From Hofstenia miamia (taxonomy: Eukaryota; Xenacoelomorpha; Acoela), in contig SCFE01000001.1 in the NCBI GenBank assembly GCA_004352715.1, forward strand, positions 4,860,033 to 4,890,925: a stretch of DNA of 30,893 nucleotides. Reading direction: 5' to 3'. This document shows positions 1 through 11,364 of the stretch, in pieces. The translations under genes and the position numbers were made by a program. The notes beneath the pieces were generated by a model. It saw nothing but the letters and a program-made list of their open reading frames with translations, was not told the DNA's origin and searched no databases. Numbering within the stretch: the first letter of the stretch is position 1; every line of letters starts with the position of its first letter.

Positions 1-1488
1 TTGCTCACAGCTGAGCATTTAGCAGCAGTCGATCTTGTCTTGCAACATGTCAGGGATAACCGCACACCTTTTGGTGGTATTTTGCTAATGGGAACTGGTG
101 ACTCTAAGCAGCTTAGTCCTATAAATGGTCAATCCGTTTGGATGTCAACAAGCATGCTGACATTGTTTAGAGTCATTCAGTTTAATGGATCAGTTAGAGC
201 AGCAGCTGATCAAGATCTACAGCTCATCAATGAGCTAGGACGAAAAACCGAAATTTCTCAACCTGAAATTAGTCTTTATCAGCAAATTGTTAACTCACGC
301 TGCAATTTTGTTGATGATTGGTCTCAGGTGCCCAGACTTAGCGTGAAAATATTTGGGAAAAGAAAAGCCTTGCAACAGGCTATTGAGCAGCATTATGCTG
401 CAGTGCGCAGGGATAACAGCATTGATAAAGTTGAAATAAGAGCTGTTGATGAACACTCTTCTTCTGGTGGATTGCAATGGTCTTTGGCTAATGCATTTTC
501 GATTAAAACACTGAATTACTTTGCTGAAGAACCTGAGGTTCTGCTCTTATATAAGGGCGCTTGTTTAAGATTTACCACAAATAATCGAATTCATGGTTAT
601 TCACATAACCAAATTTGCGTAGTGGACTCTTTGCCAGGTGATGTTGCTAACCACTCACCTTTTTTTGCTTTTGTTGCTCCACCTGGGGTGAAACGTATCC
701 CTGACAACAATGATTTTATAGCACACGGTTGGAAACGTAGGGGCATTAATTGGCTTAGTACTCCTTTAGTTCATACAAGTCAAAATAGGACATTATTTAA
801 ACGTCATCAATATCCGGTCACTCCATATGGAGCCAGCACCATTCATCGTGCGATGGGAGACACAATTCCCATGGTGGCCACACAATTGTCCTCAGTCAAC
901 AAAGACTATGAACTTTGGGAAAAGCCACAGTTGGTTGTGCTAATGTCACGGGTACGCTCACTGTCTGACATCACCTTTGTGGGTAACAGAAACGACACTT
1001 TAAGTGTCATTAACAAATTATTGCAGCAACATCTACCTGGTGAAGAGTATATTGACGCAATGTTAAAACAAATTAGCCTGACTCGAAATAGTGGATTTGA
1101 AGTTCCGGTAGTCAACAGAACTTTACACCCTTATCGGCCTAGGGATGTTGAACTACCTCGCGACAGGGATAACTACGTTGTAGTTTTTGTATCGATGGAC
1201 AGGAGAGAGATCTTTTACATTGAGGCAACAAAATGTATTACCTCCTCCTTAGACAACATGAATAGGGGCGGTGGCCCACCTAGTACAGTGAAAGTATGGG
1301 CAGTTTATTGCTTCATTTCAGGATTTGGCACTATGGATTCTGCAGATAGTTTTGCAATGGAATTAAGGCAAATTGCACAACCTGTAAATGCTCAGCGTAT
1401 GCAGGACTTTGCCTATCAGTTAGCAGAACGCCATAAAAATTCTGGAGGCAATAAACTATTATTTGTGATATGCAGCAAACTGCATTAA
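1..1488 (+). CDS. Rep-helicase (Helitron-like transposase), C-terminal part, copy A
   Basis: This is the C-terminal part of the Pif1-type helicase of a Helitron-like transposase, truncated by the window edge. The frame is open from base 1, so the TTG there is not a real start; in copy B the same sequence continues 5' through Walker A. Visible motifs are PFGG followed by GDSKQLSP (motif III), STIHRAMGDT and LMSRV (C-terminal helicase motifs). The frame ends at TAA 1486..1488. Identity to copy B is about 98% over 1..480 and 1021..1488 but only about 70-75% over roughly 487..1020, where the protein nevertheless stays well conserved. Three exact CAGGGATAAC decamers lie in the frame (51, 408, 1164), each reading Arg-Asp-Asn. 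The predicted role is unwinding donor DNA during rolling-circle transposition. The family call is strong; activity cannot be judged from a fragment. Confidence 0.9.
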   Translation: MLTAEHLAAVDLVLQHVRDNRTPFGGILLMGTGDSKQLSPINGQSVWMSTSMLTLFRVIQFNGSVRAAADQDLQLINELGRKTEISQPEISLYQQIVNSRCNFVDDWSQVPRLSVKIFGKRKALQQAIEQHYAAVRRDNSIDKVEIRAVDEHSSSGGLQWSLANAFSIKTLNYFAEEPEVLLLYKGACLRFTTNNRIHGYSHNQICVVDSLPGDVANHSPFFAFVAPPGVKRIPDNNDFIAHGWKRRGINWLSTPLVHTSQNRTLFKRHQYPVTPYGASTIHRAMGDTIPMVATQLSSVNKDYELWEKPQLVVLMSRVRSLSDITFVGNRNDTLSVINKLLQQHLPGEEYIDAMLKQISLTRNSGFEVPVVNRTLHPYRPRDVELPRDRDNYVVVFVSMDRREIFYIEATKCITSSLDNMNRGGGPPSTVKVWAVYCFISGFGTMDSADSFAMELRQIAQPVNAQRMQDFAYQLAERHKNSGGNKLLFVICSKLH

Positions 1489-1949
1489 TTGTGACGAAAA
1501 ATATATTACATGCAAAGCAGGGATAGCATGCAGCCAGGGATAACTTATGCTTAGGCATGTTGGATTGAAAAACCAAAAATAGTTAAGGCAATATTAGTAG
1601 CATCTGCAAACACTATCAATGGTTAAATTGACGAAAGATGGATATGACGAAACTACCAAGGAAATAGTGAACTAAATATTTTGCGACTTTTAATTGCAAG
1701 TTTAGTTTTTCACAATTATTTCCTTCTGAAATAGGCATTTATGTCTATTAAGATTTTGCGCAGGGATAAGCAATTGATTTCAATTGTTTTTAATGCAGGG
1801 ATAACATTTATTTACAGTTGGAAAAGGGATAACTTCGAGATGGGATCCCCTGTGACCTATTCGCGGGGATTCCGGATTATCAGGGATAGCACTGTTTTGC
1901 TATGTTTATTTTTTTCTAGACCCGCATTGCAAAATGTTAGATAACCAAA

Positions 1950-1955
1950 AATAAA
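1950..1955 (+). terminator. Probable polyadenylation signal, copy A
   Basis: AATAAA lies 460 bp after the stop codon, inside an A-rich tract that the element copies share. It is the first clear canonical signal after the reading frame. Confidence 0.45.
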
Positions 1956-2136
1956 AAATCAAAAAAAACAAAAAAATAATTTTGTGCGCCAAAGAGGATA
2001 GGTCCGAGACACAAAAGTGTACACCTGCGCATGGGAACAAAATGTATAGCATTTTGGCTAAAGTCCTCTTATTTATTTTAGGTTGGCAAGAGTGTGATGT
2101 TCATAGCAGTTAGATGGAATCAATAGATCATGATAA

Positions 2137-2185
2137 TCCCAAAGATCACTAAAGCCGGCCTCGTCCCGGCTTGGGATCTTTGGGA
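2137..2185 (+). other. 3' terminal-region hairpin, copy A
   Basis: Outer arms TCCCAAAGATC (2137-2147) and GATCTTTGGGA (2175-2185) are perfectly complementary. Inner arms AAGCCGG (2152-2158) and CCGGCTT (2166-2172) enclose a 7-nt loop. Helitron-like elements typically carry a hairpin close to their 3' end that acts as a terminator. Here it lies about 130 bp before the end of homology, farther than in canonical Helitrons. Confidence 0.7.
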
Positions 2186-2315
2186 CCCCAAGATGTTGGA
2201 AGTTAATGATGATTTCGGAATCCGTTTTTTTGACATAACATATATTATTTGTTGCTCTTTTTCTTACATGTAAAATATTTAATACTTATTCTTTAATTTT
2301 CATAAGTAAATTTTG

Positions 2316-2553
2316 TATTCTATAATTCATTTTCAACAAAAATTGGAATCAAAGTACTTACTTTTTTTACATCTAAATAATTAAATAATTTCTAAGATTG
2401 TATTTTTAAGTCATTGAATTATGCATGTTAAAGAGTTAATTAAAATGAGTTTGCAAAAATGATTAGAAATTGTTATTGCTTGTAAAACATTACTGTATAC
2501 CTTTCTTAGATTAGAATGAAATCGGTACAACATATCCTTAAAATCAGGATTAG

Positions 2554-2584
<31 letters not shown>

Positions 2585-4531
2585 AAATTACATATATTAT
2601 ATAGTTTTTGTGTGCTTAATTTGCTTCATAAAAATCAATTTTAATTAATAAAATAGTAAGTTTTTAATTGGAGATATTGCCAATATTGATATATTCTTTA
2701 TATTTTTAGATTTTAAGCTGGTAAATAGTGAAGTTATAAATAAATAATGTATTATTTTGATATTATGAAACTGTCAAATTAAGTATTAAAATACACTTTC
2801 GATATAAACAAATTTATTAGATTTTTACGAAATTTTCAAAAAAAATTCCAAAATATTCAAATTTAAAATTTAATATATTTTGAAAAATACATATATATAA
2901 CTTAATAATTTCGCATTACTAAAATATAAGCATAAATAAAAAAATATCTGCATAAATAAATCTTATCAATCAAATAAACAAAAGTATCTTGCCATTAGGC
3001 CTAACTCTATATTAAACTAAATATTGAAAACTAGCACTAAACAACTTCTATTTTATCAAATAAAAATTTATTTCTAAAGATTAAAGTTTTTTTTAATCAA
3101 GAACTTAGACTATAAAATATACATAGATCGAGTATGCATGTATATAATTTTCACTCAGGTTTGCTACTATTCATTTCATATTAAGTTCATTTTCCTATTG
3201 CTGTTGCTATTTAACGACTGAACTCTACCCACCTTTGACCCACTAGAGCCCTTGCTCTATTAATTTTTGAATAATGAAAAATACGATCCAATCTAATAAC
3301 TAGGGAAAAGTGCTATTGTTGCAACACAAGTTCAATAAAAAATTTTTAAAATCCAGTATTTGTTGACTGAGTAGAACGCAATTGAATATATGGTAGTGAG
3401 GGTGAAAAAAATGTGAAATTATCATTTCATCGTCATTTTTGTAAAATAATTAGATTCTCATGAAAGTTAAGTGTTAAGACAATATCTACAGATTGGAATA
3501 AGCTTTTGATTGTAGTGTAATATATCACACTAGCACTAACAAAAAGTCGCAAAAACAGTTTACTCAGCCAATCATTGACCAAATACTAGATTTTAGAGAA
3601 AATATGAGTAACAACAATCGCAATTTCCAAATACATTGATCTTACACTTTTAAATTGCGGTTTTTTAATGTAAGAGTTAATTATATGTCAGAAGTCTACA
3701 AGAAATTTAAATCATCAATAGTTGTTGAAACTTATCATAAGATCTACAGAATTTACTGAGTACATTCACTTGAATATAGGGTAAGTTCTAACAATTCTTT
3801 AGAAACATCTACGTTCTCATTCCTGTACCCCGACAAAATAGATCACACATTGAAAAGTTTATAAAAAAAATAATGTAATTATGCTAAATAATTAATTCAC
3901 AATAACCAATTGATATCATTTTTGTTTGAAATTACTTGCTATTGCAGTCTTGAAATTTAACGCTATGATAACATCTTTGGAGAACATATTATGCAAAAAT
4001 GTTTTTTTAATTTCAAAGATTAAAAGCACTTAGACATTAGAAGGGTGGGACCAAAAACACTAAAACACAAAGTTCATAATATGTGAATTTTGAAGACGCT
4101 TCTGCCCCAAAAAGGAAATAACTATTGATTAGAGTCCAAAATTTTGTATTTTAGAGCAGACCATAGTTCTTTGATGTTGATCTAAAATTTCTTTAACATA
4201 TTTACGAAAACATTTTTTATATGAGAGTTTACGTGGAGGATTGGAATTGTAGGAAATCTTATGCATGCAGAATAGAATGGCAAGAATGGCATGTACGATA
4301 TTAAAATTTGAATTGATTGCCTCTGCCAATTCATAATGTGTTTTCAAAATTTTGGGCTTCTCTTGCCTTTGGTTGATCACTCCGAAAATCATTCTGATTC
4401 AAAACCTAGTTAATTTTGAATTCAGAAGTTTCAAATTTAAATAATGATGTTTAGCTAAAATATAATGCTAGTCATTTTTTAAGTTTTGCTGTCAATTATA
4501 TATTACATGCATTGAGCTAAATAAGCATTTG

Positions 4532-4588
<57 letters not shown>

Positions 4589-6025
4589 TGTGTAAACAAA
4601 GAATAGTTTATAATAAAAATTTTCAATTTAGGGTTAATGTTTATTAAAACAGCTCTAATCAAAATGAAGTGTTAAAAAATGGCAAAAATTAGTAATTTAC
4701 TTGAATGTTGAAATTTCGTATTTATTTTCCTAAAAGGCTTTGTAAATTAGTGCAACAAATGAATTTTTATTAAAATAAGTAATGATTTCGTTTATATTCA
4801 ATTTAATATTAAAAGTGATTGAACCATTTTCACCTAAACTTTAGTTTATGAGAAAATGGTTCCTCAAACATCAGAAATCAAACAACCACTAAGCTTCTTC
4901 ATATACATGTAATATCAATAATACAATATTCTTTCAAAATATGACATCGTTTGCTTTTAAAGGTATATCTTAAGTTTCCATCCAATGTTAGTTCGAAAAG
5001 TTGTATATATGAAATATTAATTTGTATTAAATCAAAAGGACATCATTTGATGGAAATGGAAGTGCTGAGAACCTATTTCATTCTAAAAATATTAACTTTC
5101 TTTATTAGAAACATCTAAAAACCAAATGTAGAAAATTTTACATAGATCAAGAGAGTTGCATATTATGAATCAATAATTTTAATTTTTTATGAAATTTATA
5201 GAACACATTATAGAATAAGTGCTGTACTAACAGTCGGATTTTGAAATTTGTAATTCTCAGTTATTACTATGCTAATATATAAATGAATGTAATACTAGCG
5301 TAATTAAAAGCACAGACCCACAGGCTAAATAACTTCATTTAGTGATATTGACGTTGTAATTTAGATATGAAATTAAACAATGTTTAAATTGCACATTTTA
5401 GCAATTTCATTGTACATTAACTGAAATGTGTATGCAGTAACTTAATTACAAATAATACCTAATTTAATATTCAGTTTTTGCTTTGTTATTTTGATATTTT
5501 CTGAATTCAAAAAACAGATATCTTAGATTTTATGATAAAATTAGGCTAAATATCAATTATAATTCAATGTGTAACATTTTGTTTGCCTAGAATAGTCGAA
5601 ATTAATGTTCAGAATTGTTGTAACAATATTAAATGCATGTTCTACAGAGTTAAAAAATTTGAATACAAATATTATAGGAATATATTTAAATTTTCTATTT
5701 GCCTTTTGTTGTCGAATTTATTGACTTATTATAGTCGAAATTAAAGTTTGGTATGAAAAAACTCAGAATGAAATTGAAAACATTCTATATAGTTCAAAAA
5801 TTTAAATACAAAAATTTATATAACAATATCTGATAATTGAATAAACTAACAAAGATATAACATTCAGAGATAAATTTTAATAATTTTGGCTTCAAAATTA
5901 AATACTTCATAATTAAATTTAAAATACGATATTGATTTTAAATAGCTTAAATGTTCAAAATATAATTAATGAAACAAACAAAACAATTTACTACAACTTA
6001 ACAAACATATAAAAGAAAAATGTTT
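2316..6025. other. AT-rich spacer without a convincing gene
   Basis: This is very AT-rich sequence between copy A and the minus-strand gene. It contains (TA)n runs at 2554-2581 and 4539-4585. No frame shows recognisable motifs. An 87-codon minus-strand ORF at 4129..4392 is slightly less AT-rich than its surroundings and could be a relic exon, but nothing supports it as a gene. No transposon decamer occurs here. Confidence 0.7.
4539..4585. repeat. (TA)n microsatellite
   Basis: About 47 bp of uninterrupted alternating TA. Shorter TA runs occur at 2554-2581 and 7769-7786, and inside each 1.56-kb unit. Confidence 0.95.
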
Positions 6026-6985
6026 TTAAATTCTGGAGTCAACAATGATGGGTAAGATAATACCATCGTTGTCATTAGAGTTGATTCCTGTTAGCTTCAA
6101 TTCATTTATGACGCCATCCTCAATTGCCTTGTGTGGCCGCAGTGCCGCAATGTGAACATCGTTAATCTCAATAAATTCGCCCTCTGAATTTTCAGCACAT
6201 TTGGTCCAGCCGCATATATCCCACGATTCAATTATTCTAGTGATGCGCCTCACTGCTAATCGCAGCTCCACAATATCAATATGTTCAATATTTTTCCTCA
6301 GAATGTCATCGGAAATGAACAGCCTAGCTAAATATGCTGAAAGATGGGGTTTGGTTGAAAGACTTTTCCCATTTAAAAAAATATTAGTGCTAATGACAAT
6401 ACCTCTGATGGATTTTCCAGTGCAGACAGTGTCTCTACCGTCACACATTCTGCAATGGCATAAGTCCGGCACGACGTTGACAGACTTTAGCTGAATTTGT
6501 TGATCAAAAAGACGAAATCCAAAAAAAGCGGACGAAAGACGTACTGCTGGGATTTTTGCTTCAATTGCCTTTGTTAAATGTGACAACAAAAAAGGGAAGC
6601 GTGTGCAAACAATTTTGTTGTTTGTGTCTGTTCCAAAATATTCAGAAGATGTTGGTTCTAAAATACAGACATTGCTGCCAATTCCAATAGCAGTTGATGT
6701 GAATAATTGTGCAGTTTCTTGTAGCGAGTGTGTGAAAAGAACAAACGTTTCTCCATCCTTATTTTCAATTAATACTATTAAGTGACAGTAACTCTGTTCT
6801 CTTGCAATTATTGATCTCTTTCCCTCCTGCTGCTTCATTCGGTATACTTGCGCTGGCTTCTTTGATTTGATGATGTGCACTATAGTGGCAAGAAGGCACA
6901 TATCCTCTCCGTCATTAGATACCTGTGACACAGAAATTTGCGTGGCAGTTTGTGAAAGTTTATATAGGGAATTCAAGTAACTCAT
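6026..6985 (-). CDS. Hypothetical cysteine-cluster protein, possibly OB-fold/RPA-like
   Basis: This 319-codon intronless frame runs from ATG (complement of 6983..6985) to TAA (complement of 6026..6028). It is the only long ORF in the 5.9-kb spacer and is clearly more GC-balanced than the DNA around it, which supports real coding. I do not recognise the family with certainty. Residues about 30-110 and 125-200 alternate short hydrophobic beta-like segments with turns, as in OB folds. A cysteine cluster C-x-C-x2-C-x6-C lies at 176-188 and a C-x4-C pair at 258-263, which could form a zinc-binding site as in the large RPA subunit. Some Helitron-like transposons encode RPA-like ssDNA-binding proteins, so its place between two Rep-helicase copies is suggestive. 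It is on the opposite strand, and no second copy is seen in the shorter B-C spacer, so a host gene or an unrelated element is equally possible. No signal peptide or membrane segment is evident. Confidence 0.6.
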   Translation of the reverse strand: MSYLNSLYKLSQTATQISVSQVSNDGEDMCLLATIVHIIKSKKPAQVYRMKQQEGKRSIIAREQSYCHLIVLIENKDGETFVLFTHSLQETAQLFTSTAIGIGSNVCILEPTSSEYFGTDTNNKIVCTRFPFLLSHLTKAIEAKIPAVRLSSAFFGFRLFDQQIQLKSVNVVPDLCHCRMCDGRDTVCTGKSIRGIVISTNIFLNGKSLSTKPHLSAYLARLFISDDILRKNIEHIDIVELRLAVRRITRIIESWDICGWTKCAENSEGEFIEINDVHIAALRPHKAIEDGVINELKLTGINSNDNDGIILPIIVDSRI

Positions 6986-8249
6986 TTTGCAATATGATAA
7001 ATCGTTAGATTTGTGATTTCTTAAGTATTGATAGTTTTAATCTTATTGGATGCTTGTAGCTAGTTTGTTTGAAGTATTTCCGACATTCCAATAAAGTTTT
7101 CAATTGGTTGGTGATACAATCATGATTGTTATTGAAAGAGTAGATTAGTGAGGATTAACTAGGTCGCAATTTGATTAGAAATAATGCTCGTAAGCATTCA
7201 TTGCGGTATTACGTAGTAATGCTAACCGCACTGGACTTGTGTTTACCCTCATCCAAATTGTGCAATGTAATTGTCATATTCCGAAAATGCCTAATGAAGC
7301 AATCGATTTAATTAACTAGTGTGCATGAATTTCACAAAACAAGTTCATAATTTAAACACATTTAAAGAAATGAAACAACAATTTTGTATAAATAAATACT
7401 GTTTATATAATTTCATTAAAAAATTTTGCAATTTCAATTTCCCTCAACCCAACTTCAACTGAAAAAGGCGCTGACTTTATATGGTGTTGAATAATTCTAT
7501 AAATGTTTTAATTTTATAACTAAGCAAATGATATATTGATTCAAATTTTTTTTAATTTCCTGGAAATATTGACTGTGTGGACCAGGCTAATAATAGTCAA
7601 GTGGTTGAAAAAATTCAAAAAATATAATTCTTTGCAATTTAATAAAAATGGCTCATTTAATATGAGTCCTACATATTCTTAATGGTGTAATATAAGTAAT
7701 ATGTCTCAATATCGCTTATAGAAAATTCATAATGGGTAAACAAGTTTATCTTAGAAACTTTAAATGCTATATATATATATATATATTGTTATCATTTTGT
7801 TATCATATTGATCAAACAGGAATATTATTCTTAAGTAAAAAAGAAAGAAATTTGAGGAGCAATTTCGCTGAAACATTATAAACATATTAATTTGACATTA
7901 TCATAGGATTATTAGTCATGCAGAATACAAATAAACAAAGAATTATAGGAAAACGGATTTCTTTAGGTGCGACATATGTGTACCAGCAAGCATCAAAAAG
8001 GTAATAGAATGAATTTCAAAATCGATCTCTCAGGTTTGTAGCATTCCACAATATGTTCAACAATACATAATACAATATATTTCAGAAATATAGCTGCGTA
8101 GATTGAATTTCTATCGTAGCTACAGCAACACAAATCATATGAATCAATGCCATTGGCTCTTCAATATCAAATGAAATTTTCCTTTGAAAGACGCGACAAC
8201 ACAACAAAATTAATACAAAGGAGGAAGGGTACACGCAAGGGCGTGCAGT
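6986..8249. other. AT-rich spacer 5' of copy B
   Basis: No ORF of note. There is a TA run at 7769-7786. The last 80 bp become more GC-balanced and include a small inverted repeat, CACGC/GCGTG (about 8232-8245), just before the first 1.56-kb unit. This may mark the 5' end of copy B, but no second copy of the boundary is available to prove it. Confidence 0.5.
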
Positions 8250-9807
8250 CTGGGTGGGTGGCGTTTGCCTATTAGAGGTTGTGTGAGGCTTCAGCCGAAC
8301 TGTTTTTATTGCTGTTTAACCGTTTAGCCATAAAAGGGGTGCTACAAGAGATCTCAGCCAAATCGTGTCAGAATTTTCTGAAATTTTGCACAGAGTAACT
8401 TCGATCGATATCAGCCCTGGAGCCAAAATTGCTAAGAACGCTATTCACTTTGAGGGTACCCCCTACCCCCCCAAAATCGGTCTACTTTTGATTTTTTGCT
8501 GATTTTCGGGTTTTTGCTCACGGCCACCCCAAAAATTTTTGAAAGTGCGGAATATATTATATGCATAATAAAGTTCGATCGATGGTCGATTTACTCATGT
8601 AAAAATATTTAAGATTGCATAATAACTGACCGAGCTATAGCCGGCCAAAGTAGGCCAGCTCGACAAAATTTTGCAAATTTTTTGCGTTTTTTGGCTCTAG
8701 CCTATTCGATCTTGCGTTTTGGGCTTTTTGACATTTAGATGAAATCTTCCTCTAGTCTTGCTCGTTCGAATGAGCTATCAACATCCAAAATCCATGGACT
8801 CAAACTTCCATACCAAAATTTCCCATTTTGCCTACTTTGCTGTTTTTTGGCCGTTTTTGACAAATTTTTATCCATTTAATCAATATTGTGCTAAATCTTT
8901 ATTGTGGAAAATTCTAATTTTAATATATTCTTGAATCGCTTCAGAAATAGATGTTGTGTACAAATTTTTAAGTCGATATACCTTGAAGTTCCGGAGTTAT
9001 TAGATCAACAATTTTTTTGCAGATGACTAAAAATTTACGCACTGACCAACTTTAGGCATTAATATCTCAATGAGTTTTGAACGTATTTAGAATCTGTTTT
9101 TAGAGTTATATGCATCAGAAATAGGGCTTTCGAATGGTATATAGGATGTTAATATATGACCAGTACAGGCCGGGAAAAAAATTTTAAATCTAAAAATTAC
9201 GATCGCTTTTCGTAGAATTTCAGCTAATATCAGAGATTTAAGCTCAATTGAATGCAATTATACGCATAGAAAGGCCCGACTATTTAATAGTACTCTTCTA
9301 TAGTAGTAGTTACTTATGATATCAAATTTTTAACTTTATTTAGACAATGATTCTTGAGATATCCTTAATATATGCATTATATATATATATAAGCTAGTGG
9401 GGCAATTTGTTTAAACATTAGAAACAGCAGCCTTTCTTCCTTTGAGACCCCCGGAGGGGTGGATCAAGTGAAGAAAGGCAATCGAAAACCAAATTCCACA
9501 AATCTTTCCCTATCCTATCCCAAGAACCTCAACATCATTGTGATGTTGTACCACTATTAAAATTCACTTTCTAACTTAAATCCAATTACTAATACAATGT
9601 TTTTATGACATCTTGACATTGTTTCAACATTATTCAACTTTAGAAACATCAAGAATCCTAAGGATCTTCAGGATTTCTGAAGGTTTTCACAAAGATTTTT
9701 CTAATCAATGTTAATTATTTTTGTTTGCTATGAAGTTCAAAGCCCTGAACTATGAAATTTACTATTCAATTACTATGTACTACTCATACACCAACCTCAG
9801 ACTTCAA
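8250..9807 (+). repeat. 1.56-kb tandem unit B1
   Basis: Starts at CTGGGTGGGTGGCG, the mark used here to phase all units. It carries the shared blocks: the TTCAGCCGAAC region, an ATAAAAG box (8330-8336, type seen in B1/B3/C3), a TTCGATCGAT block, a GGGTACCCC block, a short TA run, a GTTTAAAC palindrome, the 50-nt nested hairpin (9430-9479) and three smaller hairpins. A frame beginning ATGAAATCTTCC recurs in every unit but is closed at different points, so it is not a gene. Confidence 0.92.
9430..9479 (+). other. Nested 50-nt hairpin of unit B1
   Basis: Arms GCCTTTCTTC (9430-9439) and GAAGAAAGGC (9470-9479) pair perfectly. Inside them TTGA/TCAA and ACCCC/GGGGT pair around a CGGA loop. The same structure is present in B2 (10988-11037), B3 (12545-12594), C1 (26434-26483) and C2 (27994-28043). 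It is followed by smaller hairpins at 9530-9548 (CAACATCA/TGATGTTG), 9655-9665 and 9666-9682 (CTTCAG/CTGAAG). Confidence 0.85.
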
Positions 9808-11364
9808 CTGGGTGGGTGGCGTTTGCCTGTTAAAGGTTGTGTGAGGCGTCAGCCGAACTATTTTTATTGCTGTTTCACCGTTCAACGTTAAAAGGGGTGC
9901 TGAAAAAGTTTGAGCGCAAATCGCGTCAGAAATTTCTGAAATTTTGCACAGAGTAACTTCGATCGATATCAGCCCTGGAGCCAAAATTGCTAAGAAGGCT
10001 ATTCACTTTGAGGGTACCCCCTACCCCCTCAAAATCGGTCTACTTTTGATTTTTTTCTGATTTTCGGGTTTTTGCTTACGGCCACCCCAAAAATTTTTGA
10101 AAGTGCGGGATATATTATATGCATAATAAAGTTCGATCGATGGTCTATTTACTCATGTAAAAATATTTAAGATTGGATAAAAACTGACCGAGCTATAGCC
10201 GGCCAAAGTAGGCCAACTCGACAAAATTTTGCAAATTTTTTGCGTTTTTTGGCTCTAGCCCATTCGATCTTGCGTTTTGGGCTTTTTGACCTTTAGATGA
10301 AATCTTCCTCTAGTCTTGCTCGTTCGAATGAGCTATCAACATCCAAAATCCATGGACTCGAACTCCCATACCAAAATTTCCCATTTTGCCTACTTTGCTG
10401 TTTTTTGGCCGTTTTTGACCAATTTTTTTGCATTTATCCAATATTGCGCAAAATCTTTATTGCGAAAAATTCTAATTTTAATATAATCTTGAATCGCATC
10501 AGAAATAGATGTTGTGTACAAATTTTCAAGTCATCATACCTTAAAGTTCCGGAGTTATTAGATCAACAATTTTTTCACAGATTGCTAAAAAATCACTCAC
10601 TGACCAAATTTAGGCGGCAATAGCTCAATGAGTTTTAAACGTATTTTCAATCTGTTTTCATAGTTAGATGCATCAGAAATAGGGCTTCCGAATGATATAT
10701 AGGATGTTAATATTTGACAATGACAGGCCGAGAAACAAATTTTAAATCTAAAAATTGCGATCGCTTTTCGTAGAATTTCAGCTAATGTCAGAGATGTAAC
10801 CTCAAATTAAGGCAATAATATTTACAGAGAGGTCCGAATTTTTAATAGTGCTCTTTTATAGTAGTAGTTACACATGATATCAAATTTTTAACTTCATTTG
10901 AACAAGAGTTCTTGAGATATCCTTAATATATGCATTATATATATATATAAGCTAGTGGGGCAATTTGTTTAAACATTAGAAACAGCAGCCTTTCTTCCTT
11001 TGAGACCCCCGGAGGGGTGGATCAAGTGAAGAAAGGCAATCGAAAACCAAATTCCACTAAGCCTTTCCGATCCTATCCCAAGAACCTCAACATCATTGTT
11101 ATGTTGTACCACTATTATATTTCACTTTCTAACTTAAATCCAATTACTAATACAATGTTTTTATGACATTTTGACATTGTTCCAACCTTCTTCAACTGCA
11201 GAATCATCAAGAATCATAAGGATCTTCAGGATTTCTGAAGGGTTTCACAAAGATTTTTCTAATAAATCTTAATTATTTTTGTTTGTTTTGTACTAACAAA
11301 CCTTGAACTATGAAAACTACTATGTACTCTTACTATGTACAATTACACCGACCTCAGACTTCAA
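9808..11364 (+). repeat. 1.56-kb tandem unit B2
   Basis: A full unit, 1557 bp, head-to-tail with B1. It has the GTTAAAAGGGG variant and the 'gctgaaaaagtttgagc' variant also found in unit C2, which suggests B2 and C2 share a position-specific ancestor. The nested hairpin is at 10988-11037. Confidence 0.92.

Larger units (their letters stand above)
1..2315 (+). mobile_element. Helitron-like element, copy A (3' end only)
   Basis: This is the 3' part of a rolling-circle (Helitron-like) transposon whose 5' part lies outside the window. It aligns base for base with copy B at an offset of 20,460 from position 1 until small A-tract indels near 1965. Homology stops abruptly after the shared AAGTAAATTTTG (2315 in A, 22776 in B); the sequences that follow are unrelated. 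That stop is taken as the 3' boundary. It contains the C-terminal helicase coding region, a 3' untranslated region with decamer repeats, and a hairpin. Confidence 0.85.
1489..2315 (+). other. 3' untranslated/terminal region of copy A
   Basis: This non-coding 3' region is nearly identical to 21949..22776 of copy B. It carries five close matches to the CAGGGATAAC decamer, exact at 1535 and 1796, then an AATAAA signal and a bulged hairpin. A 67-codon ORF (1741..1944) is present in both copies, but the two are too similar at the DNA level to test for selection, so it is not called as a gene. Confidence 0.7.

Noticed and set aside
1-3. TTG at base 1 as a start codon
   Set aside because: Copy B shows the frame continuing upstream through Walker A; the window edge truncates the gene.
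1741-1944. 67-codon ORF in the 3' region as a gene
   Set aside because: Present in A and B (22201..22404) but the copies are nearly identical at the DNA level, so conservation says nothing; one decamer lies in a different phase, and the ORF has no recognisable motif.
4129-4392. 87-codon minus-strand ORF as a gene
   Set aside because: No motif, no second copy and low-complexity AT-rich surroundings; at most a relic exon.
10297-10623. ORF beginning MKSSSSLARSNEL inside the 1.56-kb units
   Set aside because: It recurs because the unit recurs, but its length and downstream sequence vary and stops fall at different places, so it shows no sign of coding constraint.
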